From NCBI GenBank assembly GCA_022732885.1, contig JAIJTS010000007.1:16004-80003 (forward strand): a stretch of DNA of 64,000 nucleotides, written 5' to 3'. The translations under genes and the position numbers were made by a program. Position 1 is the stretch's first letter; the number at the start of each line of letters is the position of its first letter. The stretch comes from Atopobium sp. Its GTDB lineage: Bacteria; Actinomycetota; Coriobacteriia; Coriobacteriales; Atopobiaceae. The notes beneath the pieces are model-generated. The model was not told where the DNA came from. It searched no databases and saw only the letters and a list, made by a program, of their open reading frames with translations. Positions 35,031-43,744 of this stretch are shown piece after piece.

Positions 35031-36428
35031 TTAGCCGAGGTGCTTGGTGATGGAAGCAGCTGCTACCTTACCAGCGCCCATTGCCAAAATAACGGTTGCA
35101 GCACCAGTTACGATGTCGCCACCAGCCCAGATGCGAGGATCGGAAGTACGGCCCTCTTCGTCGGCCTCAATGTAGCCCCACTTGTTGAGCTTGATATCGC
35201 CAATCATCTTTGCAAATGGGTTAGCGTTAGTGCCGATTGCAGAAATTGCAACATCGCAAGGAATGTCCTCGATAGCACCCTCAATAGGTACTGGACGACG
35301 ACGTCCATCAGCATCAGGCTCGCCAAGCTCCATCTTTTGGACACGAACAGCGCAAACTGCGCCGTCCTCGCCAGCGATAAACTCAAGAGGGGAGACGAGA
35401 GGAAGAACTTCAACGCCCTCAGCCTTTGCGTGGTGCAGCTCTGCACGACGAGCAGGCATTTCGTCCTCAGTACGACGGTAAGCAATGACTGCACGCTCAG
35501 CGCCAAGACGCTTAGCAGTACGGACAGCGTCCATAGCAACGTTGCCGCCACCAAAGACAACGACGTTCTTGCCGTGCTTGGTTGGGGTGTCATACTCAGG
35601 GAACTTGTTAGCCTTCATGAGGTTAACGCGGGTGAGGTACTCGTTTGCAAAGAAGACGTTAGGCAGGTTCTCGCCAGGGATGTTGAGAAGCTTTGGAAGG
35701 CCAGCACCAGTTGCAATGTAGATTGCGTCAAAGCCCTGCTCAAAGAGCTCGTCAGCGTCAGTGATACGACCAACAACAGAGTTGAACTCAAACTTAACAC
35801 CCAGCTCCTGGAGGCCGTCAATCTCACGCTTAACAACAGCCTTTGGAAGACGGAACTCAGGAATACCGTAAACCAGAACGCCGCCACCGGTGAAGAATGC
35901 CTCAAAGACGGTAACGTCAAAGCCGTTACGAGCAAGCTCGCCAGCGCAAGCAATACCGGAAGGACCGGAGCCTACAACTGCAACCTTCTTGCCATTCCTT
36001 GGAGCAACCTCTGGCTTGGAAGCAAGCTCAGGCTGATCACCAAGGAAGCGCTCAAGCTGACCAATAGCAACTGGTTCACTGCGCTTACCCATAACGCAGA
36101 CACCTTCGCACTGGTTCTCCTGTGGGCAAACACGGCCACAGACTGCAGGAAGCATAGAGGACTCGTGGATGATATCAAGACCGCGGCCAAACTCCTCAGC
36201 ACGGATTGCCTCGATAAAGCGAGGAATGTTGATGTTAACAGGGCAGCCCTGAACGCACAGTGGATTTTTACAATCCAGGCAGCGGTTTGCCTCTGCAATT
36301 GCCATCTCTTTAGTGAAGCCCTTGTCGACAGGGCGGAAGTCTTGTGCGCGCTCTACAGCTGGCTCTTCGTTGTCAGCTGTGCGAGGTGCCTTGACGTTTG
36401 GAATGTAACGACCGTTTACCTGTGGCAT
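35031..36428 (-). CDS. NfnB-like / glutamate synthase small-subunit-like flavoprotein
   Basis: 465 residues. N-terminal 4Fe-4S region with CLDCKNPLCVQGCPVNI and CGRVCPQENQCEG, then FAD site KVAVVGSGPSGIACAGELAR near residue 150 and NADP site VVVFGGGNVAMDAVRTAKRL in the second half. This is the layout of GltD and NfnB. Because the next gene upstream is an NfnA-like flavoprotein and no glutamate synthase large subunit is near, NfnB of the electron-bifurcating ferredoxin:NADP transhydrogenase is the best call. ATG 36428 has GAGG upstream; GTG 36434 is an alternative. It overlaps nfnA by about 13 nt. Confidence 0.88.
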   Translation of the reverse strand: MPQVNGRYIPNVKAPRTADNEEPAVERAQDFRPVDKGFTKEMAIAEANRCLDCKNPLCVQGCPVNINIPRFIEAIRAEEFGRGLDIIHESSMLPAVCGRVCPQENQCEGVCVMGKRSEPVAIGQLERFLGDQPELASKPEVAPRNGKKVAVVGSGPSGIACAGELARNGFDVTVFEAFFTGGGVLVYGIPEFRLPKAVVKREIDGLQELGVKFEFNSVVGRITDADELFEQGFDAIYIATGAGLPKLLNIPGENLPNVFFANEYLTRVNLMKANKFPEYDTPTKHGKNVVVFGGGNVAMDAVRTAKRLGAERAVIAYRRTEDEMPARRAELHHAKAEGVEVLPLVSPLEFIAGEDGAVCAVRVQKMELGEPDADGRRRPVPIEGAIEDIPCDVAISAIGTNANPFAKMIGDIKLNKWGYIEADEEGRTSDPRIWAGGDIVTGAATVILAMGAGKVAAASITKHLG

Positions 36429-37258
36429 GCGCACCTCGTCTCCTCGTAAGCCTTAATGGACTGGCCTTCCTCGGTGAGGTAGGCTGCCTGACGTGCGCGA
36501 AGGTCATTCCAGTCAACCTTGGTTGCGTCAAAGTCAGGACCGTCAACACAAGCAAACTTGGTCTCGCCGCCAACCTCAACACGGCAGCAACCGCACATAC
36601 CAGTGCCGTCGACCATGATTGGGTTCAAAGAAGCGATGATAGGTGTGTTGTACTTCTCGGCAGTGAGAGTGGAGAACTTCATCATAGGAACTGGGCCAAC
36701 GCAGAACACGCGGTCAACCTTCTTTTCCTGCAGAAGACGCTCGAGAGGTGCAGTTACAACGCCCTTCTCGCCAAGAGAACCGTCGTCTGTGGTGATGTGG
36801 ATGTGATCATCGTCCAGAATGGAACGGAACTGATCCTCAAGAAGCAGCAGCTCTTTGGTACGAGCACCCATGATTGCGTGGACCTCGTGGCCAGATGCTA
36901 CAAGCTGACGAGCAACAGGGAAGGCAATAGCCAGGCCAACGCCGCCGCCGATAACTGCCCATTTACCCTCACCCATCTTGGTAGGCTCACCCAAAGGACC
37001 AGTTACGTCCTGCAGGAAATCACCAACCTCATAGGTAGAAAGCATCTTGGTGGTTTTGCCGATTACCATGAAGATAAACTCGACCCAACCCTCCTCTGGA
37101 TTCCAATCCGCAAAGGTAAATGGAACGCGCTCGCCACAATCATTTGCGCGGACCATCAAGAACTGACCAGCATGTGCGTGCTTGGCCATCTTTGGTGCCT
37201 CAATGCGGAACTTGAAGACCTTCTCGGAGAACTGAGTCTTTTCGAGGATCTTATACAT
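36416..37258 (-). CDS. NfnA-like FAD/NAD(P) and 2Fe-2S subunit
   Basis: 280 residues, the family of NfnA, PyrK and sulfide dehydrogenase beta subunits. An N-terminal FAD-binding barrel (HAGQFLMVRANDCGERVPFT) is followed by an NAD-binding domain (VIGGGVGLAIAFPVARQL, MGARTKELLLLEDQF) and a C-terminal 2Fe-2S site in VDGTGMCGCCRVEVGG with a later Cys in FACVDG. With the downstream NfnB-like protein it would transfer electrons between NADH, reduced ferredoxin and NADPH in the cytosol. No pyrD lies near, which argues against PyrK. First gene of the two. Confidence 0.87.
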   Translation of the reverse strand: MYKILEKTQFSEKVFKFRIEAPKMAKHAHAGQFLMVRANDCGERVPFTFADWNPEEGWVEFIFMVIGKTTKMLSTYEVGDFLQDVTGPLGEPTKMGEGKWAVIGGGVGLAIAFPVARQLVASGHEVHAIMGARTKELLLLEDQFRSILDDDHIHITTDDGSLGEKGVVTAPLERLLQEKKVDRVFCVGPVPMMKFSTLTAEKYNTPIIASLNPIMVDGTGMCGCCRVEVGGETKFACVDGPDFDATKVDWNDLRARQAAYLTEEGQSIKAYEETRCACHR

Positions 37259-37368
37259 TCAGCGGTACTCCTCTCCTAATACAACAAAACTGCGAGTGAT
37301 TTGCCGAGCCACGCTACATCCTGCCTTCTTGGCAAGAAGACAGTGGCAGGTGACGCATGCATCTCACG

Positions 37369-37391
37369 CATACGAGTCTGGGTAACTCGTA
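37369..37391 (-). promoter_or_regulatory. Inverted repeat upstream of the nfn genes
   Basis: ATACGAGT (37369-37376) and ACTCGTAT (37384-37391) form a perfect 8-bp repeat with a 7-nt spacer, about 110 nt before the nfnA start. It could be an operator or a leader hairpin. The rest of 37259-37554 shows no gene; a GGCGAGAA word lies at 37503-37510. Confidence 0.35.
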
Positions 37392-37554
37392 TTCGCAAAC
37401 AACATGACTATTGTACTATTTGAGCACTATTTAAAGCATGAGTAATTCACGATTGAACGTAAATATTTTGTAGAATGTTTTGCCTTTTAGCTGCAGAGGA
37501 GCGGCGAGAAGTTCGATGGTTTTGCGTTCGGTAGCGGACAATGACTCGCAACTG

Positions 37555-38136
37555 CTAGCTGCAAAGGAGTTGCTCCACCTGATTGGCGGCTATTTGGGCG
37601 GTGAACAGGAAGTTTTCTAGGTTGTTACCCTTGAGTTCGCGCAAAACGTAGTCTGCTACCGGCATCTTTCCGGGAGGACGTCCAATACCAAACTGTAGGC
37701 GCATAAAGTCTCTGGTCTGAAGCTTATCGGCAATAGAGCGCAAACCGTTATGCGAGTTGAGTCCGCCACCTTCTTTGAAGTTAAGTTGTCCCTCTGCAAG
37801 GTCAACTTCGTCGTGAATGACTAGGATTTGTGCAGGCTGAAGATGGTGCGCACGGGCAAGTTTGGAAAGAGGGCCGCCACTGGTGTTCATGAAGTCTTGA
37901 GGTTTGGCCAAAAGTACACGGCGTTTCTCGCCAGATGTGGCGCCAGGAGCTGAGACTTGAGCTGCGGGAAGAGTAATTTCTGCAACTTGGCAGCCCGCTT
38001 CACTTTTCCAGTACGAGACACCGTAGTGTTCGGCAAGGGCATCGACGACGGCAAAACCGGCATTGTGCCTGGTACGCGCGTATTTCTCGCCAGGATTTCC
38101 CAGGCCCGCTATAAGCACAATTTTGTTACCGTGCAT
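37555..38136 (-). CDS. pth: Peptidyl-tRNA hydrolase (bacterial type)
   Basis: 193 residues, normal length. It frees tRNA from peptides dropped by stalled ribosomes. N-terminal LIAGLGNPGEKYARTRHNAG contains the catalytic His (about residue 24); KPQDFMNTSGG, VIHDEVDLAEGQLNFKEGGG and HNGLRSI carry the rest of the site. An insert with GATSGEKRR near residue 60 is longer than in most homologues. AAGGAG precedes the ATG. Two dispersed TTCTCGCC words (37925-37932, 38084-38091) read GEK in this gene. Confidence 0.95.
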   Translation of the reverse strand: MHGNKIVLIAGLGNPGEKYARTRHNAGFAVVDALAEHYGVSYWKSEAGCQVAEITLPAAQVSAPGATSGEKRRVLLAKPQDFMNTSGGPLSKLARAHHLQPAQILVIHDEVDLAEGQLNFKEGGGLNSHNGLRSIADKLQTRDFMRLQFGIGRPPGKMPVADYVLRELKGNNLENFLFTAQIAANQVEQLLCS

Positions 38137-38287
38137 CAAATCTCCTTTTGTTTGAGATGTGTACGTTTATGATGGTAAGGGAAAATAACCAGTTCGACCA
38201 GCGTGAACTAAGGCGCGTGGCAAATCTTTTGTAGCGTGATTTGCGTGCCTGTAATGGTTGGAGTTAAGTGAGGTGTGTGGGGGCAAG

Positions 38288-38959
38288 ATGACAAAAATTC
38301 TGGTTACCGGATTTGAGCCTTTTGGTGGCGAGAAAATCAATCCAGCTTGGGAGGCTGTGAAAGCATTGCCCCAAAGTATTGGTGGGGCTCAGGTGATAAA
38401 GCTACAAATACCCGTTGAGTTTGGTGCTGGCGCGCAGAAGATTATCAACAAGCTTGAAGAGGAGCGCCCTGAGATTGTGCTTTGTGTTGGTCAAGCGGGC
38501 GGTCGAAGCAAGATGACGCCTGAGTTTGTGGGTATTAATTGGGCACATGCTCGTATTCCTGACAACGCGGGTAAGCAGCCGCTTATGCAGCGTATTATTG
38601 ACGGTGCGCCCGATGCATATTTTGCAACACTGCCGGTAAATATCATGGTAGCCGCTATGAATCAGGCAAATATACCCGCAACAGTTTCGTATACCGCGGG
38701 TACGTATGTCTGTAATGACGTCATGTACCAGGTTCTTCACGCACTGGCCACACGATTCCCAGAGACTCGGGGCACCTTTTTACACGTACCGTTTGCAACA
38801 GAGCAGGTTGCTAAGAAAAATACTCAAGCTAGAGAGGAGGGTCATCAGGTGCCAAGCATGTCGCTGGAGATGATGACCTGTGGCCTTAAGGTGGCGTTGG
38901 AAGCAGCCCTTGCAAACAACGTTGACCTTGTAGACTCTGAAAGCGGAACAACCTGTTAG
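38288..38959 (+). CDS. pcp: Pyroglutamyl-peptidase I
   Basis: 223 residues, C15 cysteine peptidase that removes N-terminal pyroglutamate. The start KILVTGFEPFGGEKINPAW is diagnostic; VGQAGGR near residue 75 is part of the Glu-containing site, the catalytic Cys lies in AGTYVCNDVMYQVLH, and HVPF carries the His. I chose the ATG at 38288, which gives the family N terminus. A separate gene, divergent from pth. The GEK in GGEKIN carries the dispersed word (38327-38334). Confidence 0.94.
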   Translation: MTKILVTGFEPFGGEKINPAWEAVKALPQSIGGAQVIKLQIPVEFGAGAQKIINKLEEERPEIVLCVGQAGGRSKMTPEFVGINWAHARIPDNAGKQPLMQRIIDGAPDAYFATLPVNIMVAAMNQANIPATVSYTAGTYVCNDVMYQVLHALATRFPETRGTFLHVPFATEQVAKKNTQAREEGHQVPSMSLEMMTCGLKVALEAALANNVDLVDSESGTTC

Positions 38960-39046
38960 GTGACCTGTTGCTTGCGGTGTTTGGTTGTAAGTATTCTGAC
39001 GCCAATCTGGCGAGAAACCCGCCTTGTAGTAGCACTTATCTATAAG

Positions 39047-39083
39047 AAACTCGGTATCTACATGACGTAGATACCGAGTTTAT
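39047..39083 (+). terminator. Terminator after pcp; copy A of a shared hairpin
   Basis: AAACTCGGTATCTAC (39047-39061) pairs perfectly with GTAGATACCGAGTTT (39067-39081). The stem, loop and the TCTTGTGT that follows closely match a hairpin after purL (44903-44935 on the other strand). Confidence 0.82.
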
Positions 39084-39169
39084 CTTGTGTTTGAACTTGT
39101 GCTCGCTGCAGATCTGCACTAGGGATAAAAACCGTGCCTGTACGCTTGTTTTAGTGCTGACCTGAAATC

Positions 39170-40165
39170 TTATACGTTGAAATCGCCGCCGAAGATATCG
39201 GAGACAGGACGATCGGTGTAGACGGCATAAATTGCCTCAGCAAGCTCGTTTGCAATGGTGATTGTTTTGATTTTGGAACCTTCCTGATTGGCTACTGCGC
39301 AAGGGATTGCGTCAGTGACTACGCACTCCTTGATAGGAGCGTCGTTAAGACGCTCAATTGCAGGACCAGAGAAAACACCATGAGTTGCGCAAACGTAAAT
39401 ATCGCCAGCGCCCATTTCTTTCAGTTTAACAACGGAAGCACAGAGAGTACCAGCGGTATCAATCATGTCGTCATTAACGATGCAAGTCTTACCTTTGATG
39501 TCACCAATGACACCCATAACAGCACTTTCGTTATGACGAGGACGACTCTTGTGTGCAATAGCCAGACCGCAGTCAAGGTAGTCAGAAAGTTTTTTAGCTG
39601 CTTTTGCACGACCCATATCAGGAGAAACAACAACGGTATTCTCCCAGTCAAATGGCTTACTCTTAAAGTAATCGCCCAGAAGGTAGAGAGCGGTTAGGTG
39701 AGAAACAGGAATGTCAAAGAAGCCCTGAATCTGGCCCTGATGCAAATCAAGTGTAATGACGCGATCAACGCCAGCATTCTCAAGCAGGTTTGCCATGAGG
39801 CGTGCAGTAATAGGCTCACGAGCAGCGGCTTTACGGTCCTGACGAGCATATGCGTAGTGAGGGATAACTACGGTAAAGCTGTTAGCAGATGCGCGCTTTG
39901 CAGCGTCAGCAACAATCAGCGTTTCCATAACCAAATCGTTGACGTTAACGCCTGCCAAGGACTGGATGAAGAAGACCTCGTCGCCGCGGACAGACTCATC
40001 AAAGCGAGCGTAGATTTCTCCGTTAGCAAATTTCTCGAGGAGAAGACCTTGTAGCTCTAGGTGAAGAATGTTTGCAACCTTACGAGCCAGTTCAGGATTA
40101 CCTGTACCGGTGTAAAGCTTGATATTTCTAGCAACTAACAGTGGTTCACTCAGGTTCTCGAACAT
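39170..40165 (-). CDS. prs: Ribose-phosphate pyrophosphokinase
   Basis: 331 residues. It makes PRPP from ribose-5-phosphate and ATP, the precursor for purines, pyrimidines, His and Trp. Seen are GDEVFFIQSLAGVNVNDLVM near residue 60, YARQDRKAAAREPITARLMA, DLHQGQIQGFFDIP, SPDMGRAKAAK and the PRPP loop CIVNDDMIDTAGT near residue 230. It begins right at the end of glmU (adjacent bases), with AAAGAGGA upstream, so the two are one operon. Confidence 0.95.
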   Translation of the reverse strand: MFENLSEPLLVARNIKLYTGTGNPELARKVANILHLELQGLLLEKFANGEIYARFDESVRGDEVFFIQSLAGVNVNDLVMETLIVADAAKRASANSFTVVIPHYAYARQDRKAAAREPITARLMANLLENAGVDRVITLDLHQGQIQGFFDIPVSHLTALYLLGDYFKSKPFDWENTVVVSPDMGRAKAAKKLSDYLDCGLAIAHKSRPRHNESAVMGVIGDIKGKTCIVNDDMIDTAGTLCASVVKLKEMGAGDIYVCATHGVFSGPAIERLNDAPIKECVVTDAIPCAVANQEGSKIKTITIANELAEAIYAVYTDRPVSDIFGGDFNV

Positions 40166-41554
40166 CTAGTCCTCTTTCTCAAGCTTCTGACGCCTCTGGG
40201 CGGCGTATCCCTCAACAATTTTTTGATCAGAGCGCTCAAGTGCAAGCGCATCTGCTGGTACATCCTTTGTGATGCATGAACTTGCCCCTACAAGTGCACC
40301 ATCACCGATTGAGACAGGTGCCACCATCATGGTATCGGATCCGACAAAAACGTTGTTGCCAATGTGTGTCTTGAACTTGTGGTAACCGTCGTAATTACAC
40401 GTAATTGAACCTGCGCCTATATTGACGCCAGAACCCATGGTAGTGTCACCAATGTAGGAAAGGTGAGGAACCTTGGAGCCCTCGCCGATAGTTGAGTTCT
40501 TGATTTCAACGTGGGTGCCTGCCTTGGCGTGAGGCATGAGGTGTGTGCCTGGGCGCAGATAAGCGCGAGGACCGCAGGTAGCACAATCATCTACCTGTGC
40601 GTTGATAGCAACGGTCTCATCAACAACAGCGTCGTTACCAACAATTGTATCGGTCAGACGAGTGTTAGGGCCTACCAGGCAATTCTCGCCAATTGAGGTC
40701 TTGCCGTAGAGCATAGTCTGCGGAAGAACCTCGGTGTCCATACCAAGCGTGACCTCAGGGCCAATCCAGACCGAGGTAGGGTCTAGCATGGTAACACCCT
40801 GGCTCATCCAGTGCTCGTTGATACGCTCCTGCATAATGCGGGTGGCAACAGCAAGCTCTGAGCGGGAATTAACGCCCAGCGCCTCTTTGTAATCGTCAAC
40901 GTGAACAGCAGAAACAGGCTCTCCCTGGCTGACGTAGAGGCCTACCATATCGGTGATGTAGTACTCGCCCTGCGCGTTGTCATTGCCGAGAAGATCGATG
41001 TTTGCGGTCAGTCTTCCGCCACAGAAGCAGTACACGCCAACGTTACATTCACGCTCTTGTTCGCGCTGCTCTGGCGTAGCGTCTTTGTGCTCAACAATGG
41101 CAGTTACCTGGCCGTTAGAAGAAATGACGCGACCATATCCGGTTGGATCTGGTGGCGTCATGGTAAGTACGGTACATGCGTTGTGATGAGCTTTAGTTTC
41201 TGCAACAAGGTCACAAATAGACTGTGCGCGCAGCAAAGATGCGTCTCCGTTAATAACCACAACGGGTCCCTTGAATCCACCAAGAGCATCCTTTACAACC
41301 TTGACGGCATGACCGGTACCAAGACGCTCAGTCTGGGCAACATACTCAAGGTTAGGGAAGCAAGAAAGTGCAGATTTAACTTCGTCAGCATGGTTTCCAA
41401 CAACCACAATGACGCGGTCGGCGCCAGCAGTAATTGCAGCGTTGACACTCCACCAAACAAGGGGCTTATCTAGTAATTTGTGCACAATCTTAGGGTGGTG
41501 GGACTTCATGCGCGTTCCCTCGCCTGCAGCGAGGACAATCGCAGTAAGTGGCAT
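40166..41554 (-). CDS. glmU: Bifunctional GlmU: UDP-GlcNAc pyrophosphorylase / GlcN-1-P acetyltransferase
   Basis: 462 residues. The N-terminal nucleotidyltransferase domain (about 1-230) starts AIVLAAGEGTRMKSHHPKIV and has TERLGTGHAVKVVK and VVINGDASLL. The C-terminal half is a left-handed beta-helix of hexapeptide repeats (SIGENCLVGPNTRL, AGTHVEIKNSTIGEGSKVPH) with the acetyltransferase site CNYDGYHKFKTHIG. It makes UDP-GlcNAc for the wall. ATG 41554 has GGAGG upstream; a longer frame to 41665 runs into the tRNA. Operon with prs. Confidence 0.95.
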   Translation of the reverse strand: MPLTAIVLAAGEGTRMKSHHPKIVHKLLDKPLVWWSVNAAITAGADRVIVVVGNHADEVKSALSCFPNLEYVAQTERLGTGHAVKVVKDALGGFKGPVVVINGDASLLRAQSICDLVAETKAHHNACTVLTMTPPDPTGYGRVISSNGQVTAIVEHKDATPEQREQERECNVGVYCFCGGRLTANIDLLGNDNAQGEYYITDMVGLYVSQGEPVSAVHVDDYKEALGVNSRSELAVATRIMQERINEHWMSQGVTMLDPTSVWIGPEVTLGMDTEVLPQTMLYGKTSIGENCLVGPNTRLTDTIVGNDAVVDETVAINAQVDDCATCGPRAYLRPGTHLMPHAKAGTHVEIKNSTIGEGSKVPHLSYIGDTTMGSGVNIGAGSITCNYDGYHKFKTHIGNNVFVGSDTMMVAPVSIGDGALVGASSCITKDVPADALALERSDQKIVEGYAAQRRQKLEKED

Positions 41555-41623
41555 ACGTAAGCCTCCAAAGTACTTCGTATTACTCGATACGAGTGCGTCC
41601 CTACACAAAAGTTGCGTAAAAAA

Positions 41624-41698
41624 TGGCTGGGGTAGTAGGATTCGAACCCACATTCCAGGCACCAAAAACCCGTGTCCTAACCGTTGGACGATACCCCA
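41624..41698 (-). tRNA. tRNA-Gln(UUG)
   Basis: Acceptor TGGGGTA pairs with TACCCCA, then discriminator G and encoded CCA. The D stem is GTCC/GGAC. The anticodon loop TTTTGGT gives anticodon TTG, and the T arm is GTGGG-TTCGAAT-CCTAC. 75 nt with CCA. It lies upstream of glmU on the same strand. Confidence 0.94.
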
Positions 41699-41743
41699 AT
41701 GTAATCACTACGTTGGTTTTTATTCGCAACCCTACTAAGTGTA

Positions 41744-42673
41744 TCAGCTTAGCGCGGCAAATGCTCCACAAATTGCATCAAGAACAAGAACTGCTAAAGT
41801 TTGTGCGTCTGCAGTAGTAAACGAGCCGTCAACGTTTGTTCCTTCTGGCAGCACAATTTTGATAGGAGATTTTGTTGCATCAGCGGACTCGATAGCAGTG
41901 CGAAGTCTTGCTGGTAGTGTTTCATTTTCTTCCATAGAAACAGAACCAATTCCCACCTGTCCACGAGCAGGCATGCTTGGTGCATAGTCTGTGGTGAGAA
42001 CCAAAATGGTAGAGGCATCAGTAGGAGAGTCCGCACGTTCAATCAAGGTCATACCGCTTGCCTCAGTAGTTGCCTTAGAAAGGTTATAGACGCGGGCAGC
42101 TACATTTCTGGAGATAGGATCTTCTCCCGTAATAGCAATACAGGTAGTCTCAAGTACATTGGCTGCGCGAGCAAAACCCATAGGACCTTGTGGATGTGGG
42201 CCTTTTGCCTGCTTACCGGACCAAACGTGACGCAGACGCTCAATAGCATCAAGAGTATCTTGAAACGCCATACCGTCTGCAAGTTCACCAACGCTTTCCT
42301 GGAAAAGTTTAACGGCAGCTTCGGTGTGAACTCCATAGTGACCATCAACTTTTCCACACGAGAAGCCCAAGATGTTGAGGCGCTCCTGCAACTGACGTAC
42401 GTCATTGCCGTGGAAGTTAGGAAGACGCAGGTAGAGGGTTCTGTCTCCTAGCTCATAGCCCTCATCAACCAAGATTGCCCAGGTAGAAGCATCTACTTCT
42501 TCACCTAGAGAAAGATCATGGTCAAGCCTAAAACGTGCAACGGCGCGAGCAGTAGACTTGCCAAACGTATGACTTTGGCGCTCATCGTCTTCGATGGTGT
42601 AGCCAAGCTTTACAAGGCGTTCCTGAATGTCTTCAACGGCAGCACCAGTGCTACCAGGAGTAATTGGATCCAT
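41744..42673 (-). CDS. Tandem peptidoglycan-binding-domain protein
   Basis: 309 residues without signal peptide. Two PG_binding_1 domains are visible: about 5-70 (PGSTGAAVEDIQERLVKLGY) and about 80-150 (GNDVRQLQERLNILGFSCGK, VDGHYGVHTEAAVKLFQ). The remaining 150 residues (LETTCIAITGEDPISRNVAA, MTLIERADSPTDAS, late ESADATKSPIKIVLPEG) are not recognised. In actinobacterial CwlM two such domains precede an amidase_3 domain; here that position may be held by a domain that lost its zinc ligands. That is inference. It starts 2 nt after the polyprenyl synthase gene. Confidence 0.72.
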   Translation of the reverse strand: MDPITPGSTGAAVEDIQERLVKLGYTIEDDERQSHTFGKSTARAVARFRLDHDLSLGEEVDASTWAILVDEGYELGDRTLYLRLPNFHGNDVRQLQERLNILGFSCGKVDGHYGVHTEAAVKLFQESVGELADGMAFQDTLDAIERLRHVWSGKQAKGPHPQGPMGFARAANVLETTCIAITGEDPISRNVAARVYNLSKATTEASGMTLIERADSPTDASTILVLTTDYAPSMPARGQVGIGSVSMEENETLPARLRTAIESADATKSPIKIVLPEGTNVDGSFTTADAQTLAVLVLDAICGAFAALS

Positions 42674-42675
42674 AA

Positions 42676-43737
42676 TTACCTTTCTCGGTTCACAAAAAAG
42701 TCTGCCATAGACAAAAGTGTGTCGCGAGCGTCTTTAGTAAGTACCACGTTTTCAAGCACAAGTTTTGCCTTATCAACCAAGGCAAGAGCATGCGTGCGGA
42801 CAAATTTTATCGCATTAGCGCTTTCCATAAGTTCCACAGCGCGCTGAAGCTCCAAAGTATTGATAGTATGCGCAGAAAGTATGGAGACAAGCTCTGCCTT
42901 TTCTGCTGCGCTAAGGTGTTCTAGTGCGTAGACCACAGCAAGCGTGCGTTTGCCTTCAGTAATGTCTGATCTAAAGTCTTTACCCTGTACCTGGGCGTTT
43001 CCTACCAGATTAAGAAGATCATCTTGTAGCTGGAAGGCAAGGCCAACCTTAAGACCAAAATCCTTGAGTGCATCAAGTGTCTTCTGATCAGCACCACCAA
43101 TGAGAGCGCCTAACACTAAAGGAAATGCAGCTGAGTAGTAGGCAGTTTTTGAAAGCGCCATAAAGAGATACTGTTCAGAAGTAACATCCCAGCGCTCGTT
43201 TTGAGCCCAACCAAGGTCAAGCGCTTGACCTTCAAGAGTATGTTCTTCCATGCTGAGAAGGGCGTCGATAACGCGAACTTTAAGCTGGTCAGAGAGGTGG
43301 TCGGCCACGGTAACGCGTCTGACAACATTGACCAGCGCAGAATCGCCAACGTTGATGGCAAGCCCGGTACCAAGTGTCTTGTAGAGGCACTTCTCGCCAC
43401 GGCGAAGCTCTGATTTGTCTGCGATGTCATCGTGAATAAGAGCTGCTGACTGAAAGTCCTCGATAGCACAAGCAACAGGCAGAGCTGCTTCTGCTGAGCC
43501 GCCTACAGCTTCTGCACCTAGACAGCAAAGAACCGGGCGTACGCGCTTGCCGCCACCCGCACTGAAGTGAGTAAGCGGCTGGTAGAGATAGGTGTTCAAG
43601 TCCGCGTGAGTGCGCTCCGAGGGCGTGGCTGCGGACGCTGCAGTTGCTGTGGACGCCGCGGTTGCCGTGGGGAGTCCACGCATAATCTCTGCCTCAACGG
43701 CAGGGAGTTTTTGTGTGAGGTAGTCAGTGAAGTTCAC
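42676..43737 (-). CDS. Polyprenyl (prenyl diphosphate) synthase
   Basis: 353 residues. Makes isoprenoid diphosphates by adding IPP units. The first Asp-rich motif is LIHDDIADKSELRRGEKCLY (DDIAD) near residue 120. The second is FQLQDDLLNLVGNAQVQGKD, so DDLLN with Asn in place of the last Asp. GKRTLAVVYALE closes the core. A low-complexity Ala/Thr stretch (about 22-42) precedes the domain. The start is GTG 43737 with AGGA upstream. It is in an operon after galE and before the PG-binding protein, suggesting a lipid carrier for envelope polymers, though quinone or other use is possible. Confidence 0.88.
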   Translation of the reverse strand: MNFTDYLTQKLPAVEAEIMRGLPTATAASTATAASAATPSERTHADLNTYLYQPLTHFSAGGGKRVRPVLCCLGAEAVGGSAEAALPVACAIEDFQSAALIHDDIADKSELRRGEKCLYKTLGTGLAINVGDSALVNVVRRVTVADHLSDQLKVRVIDALLSMEEHTLEGQALDLGWAQNERWDVTSEQYLFMALSKTAYYSAAFPLVLGALIGGADQKTLDALKDFGLKVGLAFQLQDDLLNLVGNAQVQGKDFRSDITEGKRTLAVVYALEHLSAAEKAELVSILSAHTINTLELQRAVELMESANAIKFVRTHALALVDKAKLVLENVVLTKDARDTLLSMADFFVNRER

Positions 43738-43744
43738 GGAAATC

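Noticed and set aside
35031..36428. nfnB gene as glutamate synthase small subunit GltD
   Set aside because: No large subunit is nearby and an NfnA-like gene overlaps it, so the Nfn call is preferred; the sequence alone cannot fully separate the two.
35040..36449. Long open frame (469 codons) on the strand opposite nfnB
   Set aside because: It is a shadow of the strongly coded nfnB gene: no ribosome site, no family motifs and a composition typical of antisense frames. The minus-strand protein has clear Fe-S and FAD motifs.
37516..37620. Possible 34-codon ORF on plus, beginning ATGGTTTTGCG
   Set aside because: It has a GAGGAG upstream but overlaps the coding end of pth on the other strand and shows no recognisable protein character.
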